From contig NC_003281.10 of NCBI RefSeq assembly GCF_000002985.6, positions 992,001 to 1,056,000 of the forward strand: 64,000 nt of DNA, read 5' to 3'. The position numbers were made by a program, and so were the translations under genes. Source of the stretch: Caenorhabditis elegans (lineage: Eukaryota; Nematoda; Chromadorea; Rhabditida; Rhabditidae). How positions within the stretch are numbered: position 1 is the stretch's first letter; each line of letters opens with the position of its first letter. Below the pieces are notes generated by a model. That model was not told where the DNA came from, searched no databases, and saw nothing but the letters and a program-made list of their open reading frames with translations. Positions 13,701-23,683 of the stretch are shown here, one piece after another.

Positions 13701-14216
13701 CCCCCCGAAACTGTATTTAGGTTTTCTTATTATTTTTTAGTTAAAACTTGAAAAATAGGGTAATTAATTCGTTTCACATCAACTTTTTCGATTTTATTTG
13801 AAATTAATTTTCACAGATAGCTATGATATTTTTGCAACTTTTAATCTATAATTTAGCTAAAACATCTCAAAAACTAGAAAAACTTTAAAACTCAAATTTT
13901 AGCGCAATAACCGGTGCTCAAAAGTTTCGGTGGGTCCCATCGATGAACAACATCGGCTACACTACGTTGGTATTTTTGACGGCTCGCCGCGATTTTTCCG
14001 GAATTCCGTCACTTTTCCAGCCATTCCCAAAGTTCGATGAAGTCGTCGTAATATCCTTGAATGGTATGGGTTACTGTAGTTGAGTTGCAGGTGATTACGG
14101 TAGTTTCAGGGTCCCAAATGCCAGGAATCCCGGCTGGAGTCAAAAATGTCGCGGTTTCGAATGATTTCAGCAGTACGGATATTCAAAATGTTATCAATGT
14201 TTTAAAATGTCATTAA
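10727..14216 (+). CDS. Secreted C-type lectin-domain protein
   Basis: Predicted 362-residue secreted protein. Exons: 10727-10836, 11585-11703, 11767-11889, 11936-12064, 12887-13005, 13052-13154, 13264-13381, 13903-14063, 14110-14216; all junctions keep frame. The ATG opens a clear signal peptide (MLREHIFSASLLFLISVSVG). The C-type lectin fold follows: CYVV, FHDAEKAC, YFWIGLTDM, WEWIDG, MNWAS, GYCGAM and QDC, giving the usual cysteine spacing. The EPN/QPD and WND residues that bind Ca2+ and sugar are not seen, so sugar binding is doubtful. After a Thr/Pro linker, about 200 residues remain (EREFIRAVTDYLFAN, then YTTLVFLTARRDFSG and DEVVVISLNG). Their alternating hydrophobic strands resemble the VWA-like domain of some worm CLEC proteins, which is an inference. 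Poly(A) signal AATAAA at 14222. Confidence 0.85.
13510..13740. repeat. Palindromic tRNA-like element in lectin intron 7
   Basis: Begins with the terminal motif GAGCTCTCCACCTAGAAAAA. Inside are two tRNA-like modules facing opposite ways: a reversed B box (TCGAACCCCAG) with reversed A box near 13600, then a forward A-like box TGGCGCAGGCGGTAAGCG and B box GGTTCGACCCCCC. Related elements are at 14290, 15230, 17095 and 17880. Confidence 0.75.
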
Positions 14217-14289
14217 TTTTTAATAAATTTGACTATTTTACCATAGAATTCGAAAAATGTTGTCCTAAATTAGTTTCCTCGTCGGTTTT

Positions 14290-14575
14290 TCAAGTTTTTC
14301 ACCTAAAAATTTGAGCTCTCCGCCTAGAAAAACCTAAATACAGTTTCGGGGGTCGAACCCCTTACCTTTTTCTTCATAGTCAAACCGCTTACCGCCTGCG
14401 CCACCGGTAGCTTGCTTGCCGACCGCCACGCAGCAGCGCAGCAGCCTGAGTGCAAAGTGGCGCAGTAAGCAAAGTGGCGCAAGCGCCTTGCCTATGGAGC
14501 AAAAGGTCTGGGTTTCGACTTCCCGAGGCAGGTAATAGGTTTTTCTAGGTGGAGAGCTCGAATTTTTAGGTCTAA
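14290..14575. repeat. Palindromic tRNA-like element downstream of lectin gene
   Basis: Bounded by GAGCTCTCCGCCTAGAAAAA and its inverse near 14545-14565. It carries reverse and forward tRNA-like modules around a GC-rich centre (CGCAGCAGCGCAGCAGC). It is nearly the reverse complement of the element at 17095-17370, including that centre. Confidence 0.8.
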
Positions 14576-14629
14576 AACTTGGAAAATTAGTTCTAAACCC
14601 AAAAAAACAAGATCAAACATTCAAAGTTC

Positions 14630-15120
14630 CAGGGATAAAGCTTTCAATCTGAGATTATCTACACTTTCGGCTGCATCGAAGAAAACTCACGCCCACTGGA
14701 GATTAGCAAAGAGAGGGGAGCCTCGGGATTTGTATAAAACTTGCCGAAAACTCCGTTTTTCTTCATTTTATTCTTGTTGGCTCAGAGTAAGAAGGTAGCG
14801 AGTCGAGGACGGGGAGGGAAGGGACGCTGAGAGCCCTTCTCTCCTTTTTTCATAAGTTGAACGAGAGCAATTTTCGAGGAGAGCATTCCCTACAATGGAA
14901 CCCAATTGGATTTCCAGACTCATTTGTCCTGAGTAAGTCGTTTTTGTTTTGGTTATTACCGAAATCTGTCCGTTTTCAGGGAACTTGTCGCAATAACAGG
15001 AACCAATTGGCAACTCTATTGTGGGGTTACGTGGTGCGCTGGGCTTCCATCATGCTGGCGACCGCACCCCTTTTTAATTCGTTAACTTCCATCTTTTTTA
15101 ATGAATATGGGCAATAAAAA
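14630..15120 (+). other. Possible small spliced transcription unit
   Basis: A TATAAAAC box at 14736, an excellent donor at 14933 (GAGTAAGT), an acceptor TTTTCAG ending at 14979 and AATAAA at 15114 lie in order on the + strand. Joining 14895-14932 to 14980-15085 gives a 47-residue frame starting MEPNWISRLIC and containing three later cysteines (YCGVTWCAG, SCW). I recognise no family. It may be a non-coding RNA or chance. Nothing else is visible here. Confidence 0.25.
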
Positions 15121-15229
15121 GGTTTTATTGTTAACTGAAGTTGTTTTTCTTTTCTTTGTTTTTAAAACAAAACTCAAAAAATTTGGTTGAAAACTAGTTT
15201 AAACAATAATTTTGCGCGTTTTTTTACTG

Positions 15230-15475
15230 AAAAATTCGAGCTCTCCGCCTAGAAAAACCCAAAAACAGTTCCAAGGGGCCGAACCCCTGACCTTTTTCAC
15301 CATAGTCGAGCCGCTTACCGCCTGTGCCACCGGTCGCTCGCGTGCAGGGGTAGCATTGGCGCGTGAGTGTAACGTGGCGCGGGCGGTAAGCGCCTTGTCT
15401 ATGGAGTAATAGGTCTGGGGTTCGACTCCCCGAGGCAGGTAATACGTTTTTCTAGGTGGAGAGCTCGATTTTTTG
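15230..15475. repeat. Palindromic tRNA-like element upstream of first four-TM gene
   Basis: Terminal motif GAGCTCTCCGCCTAGAAAAA at the left and its inverse near 15450. Two opposed tRNA-like modules lie inside; the right one ends in GGTTCGACTCCCCGAGGC. The element and the ~180 bp after it (to about 15660) recur at 17880-18305, before the second four-TM gene. Confidence 0.8.
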
Positions 15476-16398
15476 GGTCTAAAGCTTGGGAATTTTAACG
15501 GGAAACCTTTTTTCCAAGACCTTCAGACTACTTTTCGTTTAATTCGGAGGCAGAAAGCATTTATTTTAGGATGAAAGTATACAATTAGTCATTTGTTAAT
15601 CTGCAGTAACCAGAGAGAATATCGGATTATAATATTCAGAAGGGATTTGGATGATAATGCCAGTACGTGATAAATAGCAACACTGCTTGTTAGTTTATAT
15701 TCGGCACGCACGTCAATAGGCAGATTTTCCGCGCAAGATTGTGTAATCAAAAGCCCTTTATAGCCCCCTTTTTATGAGATCATGGGTATGAGATCGGCAA
15801 ATTCTGGGCGTTTGGTCTTTGGGAAATGAATTTAATTAAAAACTCTTATAACCTTTCTGGAAATTCAATTTCGCTGCTAATCCGAATATTTAGCCAATTT
15901 CCTATGCAACTTAATAACAAAACCACTGCTAGAACTTCAATTTCCCAGTGTTTTTTCATGAATTGAGAATTCTTTTTTCTTTCATAAAACTGTTTAGCAT
16001 TTTCAAATGTACCAGAAAATACCAAAAAAAGTATGCTAGCTTCAATGTTTTAAAAAATTCAGAAAATGCACCAAAAGCAGTTATTTTCAAAAATTCAAAA
16101 GTACGGCAAAATCATATGGAGCGATTATTTTTTCTTTCATAAAACTGTTCAGCATGATCAAATATACCAGAAAATTCCAAAAAAGTATGCTATGTTGTTC
16201 GGAAATTTATTTTAAAAATTCAGAAAATGCACCAAAAGACCGAATTTGAACCTTATATATTGTTCAACATAATTTCAACAATTGTAGCAAAATTTGAAAT
16301 TTTCAAGAGCACAATTCTTACGCCACTTGTTATGATTTCAAGGAACTGATTAAGAACACTGAAAAGCAATTATTGGAGGTTGTGATCAAAAGCAAGTT
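15476..16398. other. Non-coding upstream DNA of first four-TM gene
   Basis: The first ~185 bp match 18118-18305 (shared words such as CAGTAACCAGAG, and ATAATATTCAGAAGGGATTT), so they belong to a duplicated upstream block. Between 15990 and 16240 a ~190-bp stretch is imperfectly repeated (ACCAGAAAATACCAAAAAAG and AGAAAATGCACCAAAAG). No gene seen. Confidence 0.6.
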
Positions 16399-16405
16399 CT
16401 TATCA
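16399..16405 (+). promoter_or_regulatory. GATA-factor site, first four-TM gene
   Basis: CTTATCA 55 bp before the ATG, inside the block AAGTTCTTATCATTTTGTGC that is almost identical upstream of the next two paralogues. Confidence 0.5.
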
Positions 16406-16453
16406 TTTTGTGCTCCTTTTTCCATACCTGCAAACAACTCCCAGTCAACAAAA

Positions 16454-17693
16454 ATGGTTAACTTGAAGCTCTACTTCTACGGAGTTTTTGTTCTAATCTG
16501 CTTTCTACTCCACGTGGTCGGAATCCTATCGAATTCCATTTTTATATACTATAGTAAAATAAGTTGGTTAAGAAAATTTTGAAAAAAACGGCAAATTCAT
16601 TACTTGCAGTGGGTGAAAAGGATCTGGTAAGAGTTGGGCTCACATTCTGGAGATCTGTGAGTTTTATTTTTGTAAAATTGCACAAAGAGCCCTGAGTCCC
16701 TTGTCAAGCTTTGAAACCTTGCCTTAACAAATCTAATTTCCAGTGGTGGCGGGACGCCTCTACGGTTGCCGTTTTCACATGCCTTTTGTCGGCCATTTTT
16801 CAAAATCTAGTGATCGTGGCGTATTTCTTTGTTATTCATGAGTAAGTTCTCTCACTTTTTAAGTTAAAAAAAAAAAATTTCATTTCACAGGTCACACACC
16901 AAAAACCAGGAATATTCTTATTCTCGGAAGCTCATAGTTTTGCTGAAACTCATTAAATGGGTGTTGCTAGCTAATACTCTTTTCATAATTGTTAACTCAA
17001 TTCTACTCACACTGTCGGCTACGTCTTTTAGTGTTAGTTTGAGAAAGGCTCCCATGCAGGCGCCGAAACAATGTCTGATTAGAGCTCATTTTCCGAGTTT
17101 TAGACACAAAAATTCGAGCTCTCCACCTAGAAAAACCTATTACCTGCCTCGGGGAGTCGAAACCCAGACCTTTTGCTCCATAGGCAAGGCGCTTGCGCCA
17201 CTTTGCTTACTGCGCCACTTTGCACTCATGCTGCTGCGCTGCTGCGTGGCGGTCGGCAAGCAAGCTACCGGTGGCGCAGGCGGTAAGCGGTTTGACTATG
17301 AAGAAAAAGGTAAGGGGTTCGACCCCCGAAACTGTATTTAGGTTTTTCTAGACGGCGAGCTCGAATTTTTAAGTGAAAAAAGTTGAAAAATCGATGGGGA
17401 AACCGTGGGGCAGGATTGAGGAGGTTGGTGGCAGGCCCTGTAACAGCGCCTACCTCCCATGGAAACCCTAGTTTTGAGTGAAAAATAAACTTTTTCAGTT
17501 TGGATTCTCATTGTGGCTTCAAGTTGCATCACTTTGCATTAGCCCTGTCAATATTCTGATTGCCAGGCGCTTTGAGGAATTGGTAACGTTGACTATGAAG
17601 CAGAAGTTCACAAAGATTCACCCATTGTTACTTGAAATTCCAAATGATTCTGTTGGCTTGAAGAGCGGTGATCCAAAAATCAGTGATTTGTAA
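16454..17693 (+). CDS. Small four-transmembrane protein, paralogue A
   Basis: Predicted 193-residue membrane protein of a local family with claudin/Clc-like topology; function unknown. Exons 16454-16553, 16610-16656, 16744-16841, 16891-17032, 17499-17693, all in frame. TM1 lies in exon 1 (VFVLICFLLHVVGILSNSIF), TM2 in exon 3 (VAVFTCLLSAIFQNLVIVAY), TM3 in exon 4 (LANTLFIIVNSILLTLSA), and TM4 in exon 5 (LWLQVASLCISPVNILIARR). The cytosolic tail ends VGLKSGDPKISDL. The first extracellular part lacks the paired cysteine seen in the minus-strand paralogues. Exon 2 is separate here, whereas in paralogue B it is part of exon 1. Intron 4 was invaded by a palindromic tRNA-like element. AATAAA overlaps the stop (17693). 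Confidence 0.8.
17095..17370. repeat. Palindromic tRNA-like element inside four-TM intron
   Basis: Near-perfect reverse complement of 14290-14575. Starts GAGCTCTCCACCTAGAAAAA, contains a reversed module, the GC-rich centre CTGCTGCGCTGCTGCG, and a forward module (TGGCGCAGGCGGTAAGCGG ... GGTTCGACCCCCG), and ends with the inverse of the start. It occupies most of intron 4 of paralogue A. Confidence 0.8.
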
Positions 17694-17879
17694 ATAAATT
17701 TGAACTGAATATAGCGAATCTAACAGATTTTGAATCTAATTCAAGGAACTTTTTCAGAATTGTATGTTTTTGTATTTCAGGCGACTATCATATTTGAGCT
17801 CTGAAAAGCAAGTATTGGAGACCCCGATCTTCTTTTTTTATCGAAAAATTCGAAAAAATTTGGTCGAAACCCAGTTTTT

Positions 17880-18120
17880 AACTAAAAAATTCCAGCTCTC
17901 CACTTAGAAAAACATAAATACAGTTCCAGGGGGTCGAACCCCCGATCTTTTTCACCATAGTCAAGCCGCTTACCGCCTGCGCTACCGGTCATCTGCGTGC
18001 TGGCAGCCGCGCTGCAGCATGATTGCACGGTGGCGGTAGGCTCCTTGTCTATGGAGTAATAGGTCTGGGGTTCGACTTCCCGAGGCGGGTAATAGGTTTT
18101 TCTAGGTGGAGAGCTCGATT
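17880..18120. repeat. Palindromic tRNA-like element between paralogues A and B
   Basis: Same family and same flanking context as 15230-15475. Reverse module TCGAACCCCCGATC, forward B box GGTTCGACTTCCCGAGGC, then the closing inverted motif TTTTTCTAGGTGGAGAGCTC. The internal A-like box has partly decayed. Confidence 0.75.
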
Positions 18121-18500
18121 TTTTGGGTCTAAAGCTTGGGAATTTTAACGGGAAACCTTTTTTCCAAGACCTTCAGACTACTTTCGGCTTGCTTCTGAGT
18201 CAGGAAACATCTATTTTGGGATGAAACTAGAGGGTTAATCATGCCTTAAACTGCAGTAACCAGAGTGTATATCGGAATATAATATTCAGAAGGGATTTGA
18301 ATGATGGGGATTTATAACACATGATTCATGTTAGTTTTCTATAAGCTGAATAAGATTGGATTTTCAACGGATTTGTACAAAATAGTATAGAGCTTTAAGA
18401 ATTGGAGCGAAATTTGAAAACTTCGAGAGAGTTTTTGTTATGATTTTAAAGTACTGACACTGAAAAGCAAATATTGGCGTTTGCTCACCCAAAACAAGTT

Positions 18501-18507
18501 CTTATCA
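18501..18507 (+). promoter_or_regulatory. GATA-factor site, paralogue B
   Basis: CTTATCA 59 bp before the ATG in the conserved block AAGTTCTTATCATTTTGTGC, followed by TCCTTCCCCATCTTCAAGTA, which is also shared with paralogue C. Confidence 0.5.
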
Positions 18508-18559
18508 TTTTGTGCTCCTTCCCCATCTTCAAGTAATACCCAACTCTCAGTCAACAAAA

Positions 18560-19364
18560 ATGGTTGACTTGAAGCTCTGCTTCTACGGAATTTCTCTTCT
18601 AATCGGATTTTTGCTCCACGTGGTCGGAACCGTCTCTAATTCCATTTTCATATACTACTTCAAGCCTGTATGGGTCGAAAAGCATCTGGCAAACTTTGGA
18701 ATCGATCTTGGGGTACCTGTAAGTTGAAATTTTCCAGATTATCCAAAAATTCCAATTTCAGTACTGGTGGGGTCCCTCGGCCAAGGTAGCTGTCTACACA
18801 TGCCTCTTATCGTCTATTGGTCAAAATCTAGTTGTCGTGGCGTATATCTTTCTGTTTTATGAGTCGCAAAACCACCAATATTCTCGGAAGTTTATATATT
18901 TGCTGAAATTCATCAAATATATGTTGCTAGCTAGTACTCTGCTCTTAATTGTTGGCCTAAACTTGCTCACATTGTCGGCAAAGTGGGATGAGGAGCATGA
19001 GTTTGTTCGGGTAGGTTTTTGAAATATTTTAGGTCGAAGTTTATAGTTTATAGTGTTATAGTGTTATAGTGTTATAGTGTTATAATGTTATAGTATTATA
19101 GTTTATAGTATTATAGTTTACAGTGTTATAGTGTTAAAGTGTTAAAGTTTACAGTTTATAGTTTATGTCTTCCAGTATGGCTACTCATTATGGCTTCTAG
19201 TTGCATCGATTTGCATTAGCCCCTTCAACATTCTGGTTGTCAGACGCTTTGAGGAATCGGCGGAGATGAAGCAGAAGCTCACAAAGATTTACCCATTGAC
19301 TTCAGAAATTCCCAATGATTTTGTTGTTTTGAAGAGCGGTTATTCAAAAATGAGTGATATTTAA
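18560..19364 (+). CDS. Small four-transmembrane protein, paralogue B
   Basis: Predicted 198-residue paralogue of the gene at 16454-17693; function unknown, plasma membrane inferred from topology. Exons 18560-18718, 18762-19010, 19176-19364. TM1 ISLLIGFLLHVVGTVSNSIF, TM2 VAVYTCLLSSIGQNLVVVAY, TM3 LASTLLLIVGLNLLTLSA, TM4 LWLLVASICISPFNILVVRR; the tail ends VVLKSGYSKMSDI. The intron that splits TM2 from the loop in paralogues A and C is absent, so exon 2 is fused. Its last intron holds a GTTATA-type microsatellite. ATG context ACAAAAATG is identical in paralogues A-C. Confidence 0.82.
19041..19165 (+). repeat. TTATAGTG microsatellite
   Basis: Tandem TTATAGTGT/TATAGTTTA-type units, about fifteen copies with drift, fill most of the last intron of paralogue B, leaving only splice signals. 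Confidence 0.85.
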
Positions 19365-19936
19365 ATAAATGTGAACAGAATAAAGATTTCGACCAACGAA
19401 TCTAATTCAACAGGAGGAACCCCGAGTATTTCAGAATTGTTTTTTTTCCAGTCGGCTATCACTGTTGAGCACTGAAAGCAAATATTGGGGGCTGTTGATT
19501 TTACAGGGGAAGTAAGAAAAAAACCTTGCTTGTTTTGACTCAAATTGCAAATCTAGGTCGAAAATGTCACACACATCGAGGAGCTACGCTTCCCTCATCC
19601 TCCCTGCACAGGTAAAGCGCCACAGGTTAGTGGCAGCTTAATGGCAGGTTAAAAGCCGCCAGCAGGTTAGTGTCAGCTTAGTATCAGGCTAAAAGTCGCT
19701 GTCGGACTAAGAGCAGGTTAGTGTCAGCTTAGTGATTTTCGCTCAAATTTTGAGAAAAGCGCGTCAGGTGAACGGCGAGTAAGTGTCAGGTGATGGGTCA
19801 GATGAGTGAAAATTTAAGTTTCAGAAACTGAGTGAAAGTTCATAAAAACGAGTTATATGCTCATTTGTGTAAATTTCTGAAAAAAAAACTTCCAAAAATA
19901 CAGTTTTAGGGTGGTGCCATGGCTCAGTAGGTAACA
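19365..19936. other. Gene-free gap after paralogue B
   Basis: Poly(A) signal just after the stop, then AT-rich DNA. From about 19620 to 19800 the words GGTTAGTGTCAGCTTAGT and TCAGGCTAAAAGTCG recur imperfectly, a degenerate ~40-bp repeat. At 19915-19936 a tRNA-like A box (TGGCTCAGTAGGTAACAC) abuts the large inverted-repeat-bounded island; its B box is absent. Confidence 0.6.
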
Positions 19937-20389
19937 CACAGGTGATTCGCGGCGCATGCGTGGCGCGTCTCACACGCTTCGCTCACGCGTCTGAGAGGAC
20001 CAAGCGAAGACGCGCGTCACGCATGCGTCAGGCGCGCGTAGCGAAAGCAAGCATGCTTCACGCGTGCGTTGCGAAAGAAGCGTGCCTCACGCGTGCGTTG
20101 CGAACCTTTCAAATATCGCATCCGGGCTGGTAAAAAAAATTGAAATAGCTTCAAAAATCATTATATATTGAAATTTTATTGATGAATAGATAAAAAATCA
20201 AAAAATTAATATCCTCCTTTGTTCGTCTCACGCCTCGCTCCGATCCGTCTGATGTTGCCACATTCGATTGATGAATTTCGGGAAACCTGAAATAGAAATT
20301 GATGAAATATGTATTCCTTTTTTTTTCTGGTTTTTTAAATTGATTTGTATTTTTCCAATCATATAAAAGGGTGTCGGTTTTTTGATGTT

Positions 20390-21740
20390 TTCAGAAAATC
20401 GAACATCGAAAAATTTTCGATGTTTTGATTTTTGAAAAATGGAAATTTTTTGAAAATCGAAAAATCAAGCATTTTAAATTTTTCGATTTTCCGATATTTC
20501 GAAAAAATGGTCTCCGAGATGACAAACTTTGAGGAGGCAAGGGTCTCTTTGAGACAAAGTCTCCAAGGTGACAAACTTTTTTTCAGTTTTTTAAGAGTTA
20601 TATTTTGGTATAAAATCTGTTTAAAAAATTTAAAAAATTTCATGATAAAAGGATACTGTTAATCAAATTTTCTTCATAAATTACCTTGAATAAAGATGAT
20701 TAATCCTAGCAAACAATTATGCTTGTTGATGTAAAGAAAAAAAAATTAAACAGTCTGGTGAATATTTGATAATATTTGAGAGACAATTTTTCATTTTTTT
20801 TCAAAAAGGAAACCCGAAAAAATCCCCCTTTATGAAAAATGTCAACTTTTTTTTCGAAATTTTTTTTGAAAACTTTTCAAATTTTGATTAGATCAATTAT
20901 AGATAAGTGTGATTTTTTTCAGTTTCGATGTTCACAGCACGATTTCATACGAAAACCCGAGGTTCAGTAGAACCCATAAGTTCAGAAAATGCTTTCACTT
21001 CGGACGCTTTTATCTCCATGAAAAATTTTTTTCTGGCAAATTGATCAACTACAAAGTTGTTTATCTTAATCTAAAGTACAACTTTGTATCGTTTTTTGAT
21101 CGTTTTTTACCAAAAAGTTTGTTGGTCGAGATAAAGTTGTGTAAAGTTCGACACCTTCATGCTATTATTTTCTTCTTCTTTTTCTGTTCAATTCACGACC
21201 AAAAATTTTTTTTGATAAAAACGATCAACTACAAAGTTGTACTTTAGATTAAGATATATGCGTTTTTTGAACATAGGAGTTCTACTTTACCTCAGGTGTG
21301 CGTCTGAAATCGTGTTCTGAACACCCAAACTGAAAAAAAACAAACCATTTTTTCAAAACATCTGATCAAATTTTGGAGAGTTAAAAAAAAATTTCGAACA
21401 TTTAAAAAAAAAATTTTTATAAGGGGGGACCCATTGAATTTTTTTTTCAAAAATCGAAAAAAAAAATGTATTCTCAAATGTTCATCATATAATAAAACTG
21501 ATAATAAAAGAGCTCATATCCGTTTCTCTGCTCCGTTAACAGGAATTATTGTGTGCTAGAAGGATTAATCATCTTTATTCAAGCTGATTTATCAAGAAAA
21601 TTTGATTGATAGTATCTTAAATCATGAAATTTTTGAAATTGTTTTATCGATTTTTAAAAAATCGAGAAATCGAAATTTTCGTTTTTCATTTTTAATTTTT
21701 CCATTTTCCCTGAAGAACATCAAAAATCGAAAAATGGCAC
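20390..21740. repeat. Large foldback (nested inverted repeats), first unit
   Basis: Sequence around 20655-20730 (CTTGAATAAAGATGATTAAT, CCTAGCAA) reappears inverted around 21540-21595, and a narrower palindrome (20925-20960 against 21300-21335, TTCAGTTTCGATGTTC / GAACACCCAAACTGAA) is centred near 21115. GATCAACTACAAAGTTGT and its complement recur around the centre. No coding content. Confidence 0.75.
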
Positions 21741-21789
21741 CCTTGGTTCATACTATATCGAACGCAACGAATTTGACAAGGAACTTTGT

Positions 21790-23320
21790 AGCAACAACAA
21801 AGTAAACATATTTTACAATATCTGATGAATATTTGATAAGTTTTGAATTAATTTTGCTGATTTTTTGAGCAAAAAAATTCCGTTGAAAAACTTTCAAAAA
21901 AGCTTTTTTTGGAAATTTCTCAAATATTGATCAAATGTTGAAGAGAAGTGCAACATTTGATGCTACTCCAGATGGAACGTTCAGAACACGAGTTAAGATA
22001 ACAACGGATGTATAGTAGAATTGGTATGATGTAAAACCAGATCAGCCTATATCTCCGTGCAAAAAATTTCTATGACAAAATGACCAATTTAAATTTTGTT
22101 GTCCTTATTGTGAAGAACAACTTTGTAGTTAAACGCTATTCACCAAAAAATAGCTGGCCGATATAAAACTGCTTGAAGTGTGTAACTTTATGCTTAAATT
22201 GTCTGCCTATTGTAATGTTCATACCTCGGTCAGCAAATTTTTGTTAGAAAACGTTTAACTACAGGGTTGTTGTTCACAATAAGGACAACAAATTTCAATT
22301 GGTCATTTTGTCATAGAAATTTTTTGCACGGAGATATAGGGATAGGTAACAAGGCACGGAGATATAGGGATAGGTAACTGGTTTTACAAAACGGCAGTTC
22401 TATTATACATCCTTTGTCTGAAATCGTGTTCTGAACATTCGAACTGGGGTAACAATAAGTTTTGCACTTTTTTTTAACATCTGATCAATATTTGAGAAAT
22501 TTCCTAGAAATTATTTTTTGAATTTTGAAAAAAAAATGCCAAAGGGTCCCCCTTACAAAAAATTTCAAAAATTTTTTAGAAATTTTTTTTTGAAACCTTT
22601 TTAAATTTTGATCAGATGTGACAGAACATATAAATTTTTGCTGTTTTTGTTCAGTTTGGATGTTCTGAACATGATTACACCAGAGGCATAGTACCATAAT
22701 CCATAACTTAAAAAACTGCATTCACTTCGAATGCTTAAATCTCCGTGGAAAAAATTTTTATGACCATGTGATCAACTACAAAGTTTTTCATCATGATCTG
22801 AAGTACAACTTTGTAGTTGATTGTTTTTTATCAAAAAAATTTTTGGTTGAGATATAAACAGACAAAGAAAAAAAACATACAAGCATGAAGTTGCTGCACT
22901 TGGCACAACTTTATCTCGGCCATCAATTGTTTTGATAAAAACAATCAACTACAAAGTTGTACTTCAGATCAGGATGAACAACTTTGTAGTTGATCACTTT
23001 GTCATAAAAAATTTTTCCACGGAGATTTAAGCATTCGGAGTGAATGCGTTTTTTGAAAATAGGATTTCTACATACTTCAGATTCTCATCTGAAGTCGTGC
23101 TCTGAACATCCAAACTGAAAAAAACCACAAATGTTGCATTTTTCTATAAAATCAAATCAAATTTTGAAAAGTTAATAAAAAAACATTTCGAAAAAACATT
23201 TGAAATTTTTTTTAAGGATTTCATAAGGAACCCTTTGGATTTTCTTTTCGAAAAAATCGAAGAAAAATGTTCTCAAATATTTATCAGATATTGCAGAAAT
23301 ATGTTTACTTTGTTGGTTCT
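21790..23320. repeat. Large foldback, second unit with two inner palindromes
   Basis: 21790-21840 (CAAAGTAAACATATTT...CTGATGAATATTTGATAAG) is mirrored at 23270-23315. Two inner palindromes of ~450 bp lie at about 21960-22450 and 22650-23125, both built like the one at 20925-21335 with a GTTCTGAACA-type end and ACAAAGTTGT core. The island therefore holds three copies of one foldback element in nested arrangement. Confidence 0.7.
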
Positions 23321-23683
23321 ATACATTTTCTTGATTGTCGTCCATTACTTTTTCCAAATCAAGTTTTTCATACTTTCTTTTTTCGAAAAGGCCCACATCA
23401 AAGGACAATGGTTATTTTGCAAGAACAGCCTCGAAAATTGTTTATGGTTATAATTATTTGAAGAGAATCTGCTGATGTTTTTTTTTTTTTAATTTACCTT
23501 GTAATCTGATTTAGGATCCGTCCCAACTCGTAGCCATTCCTCGAAGACATCATGTTTCGGTGGGGATGACTTCGCCGTTCCTAAAAGTATTTCATATAGG
23601 GTTTTGAGCGTATTTAAAACATAACTTACTTGAAAAGGATGTCGGTGTTGCGGCGGAGACGTCATTTCCATGTTAGTTTCGCC

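Noticed and set aside
20359..23671. Many 60-110-residue frames in the island
   Set aside because: AT-rich, Phe/Lys-rich, on both strands of palindromes, without domains; only the polymerase-like exons carry recognisable motifs.
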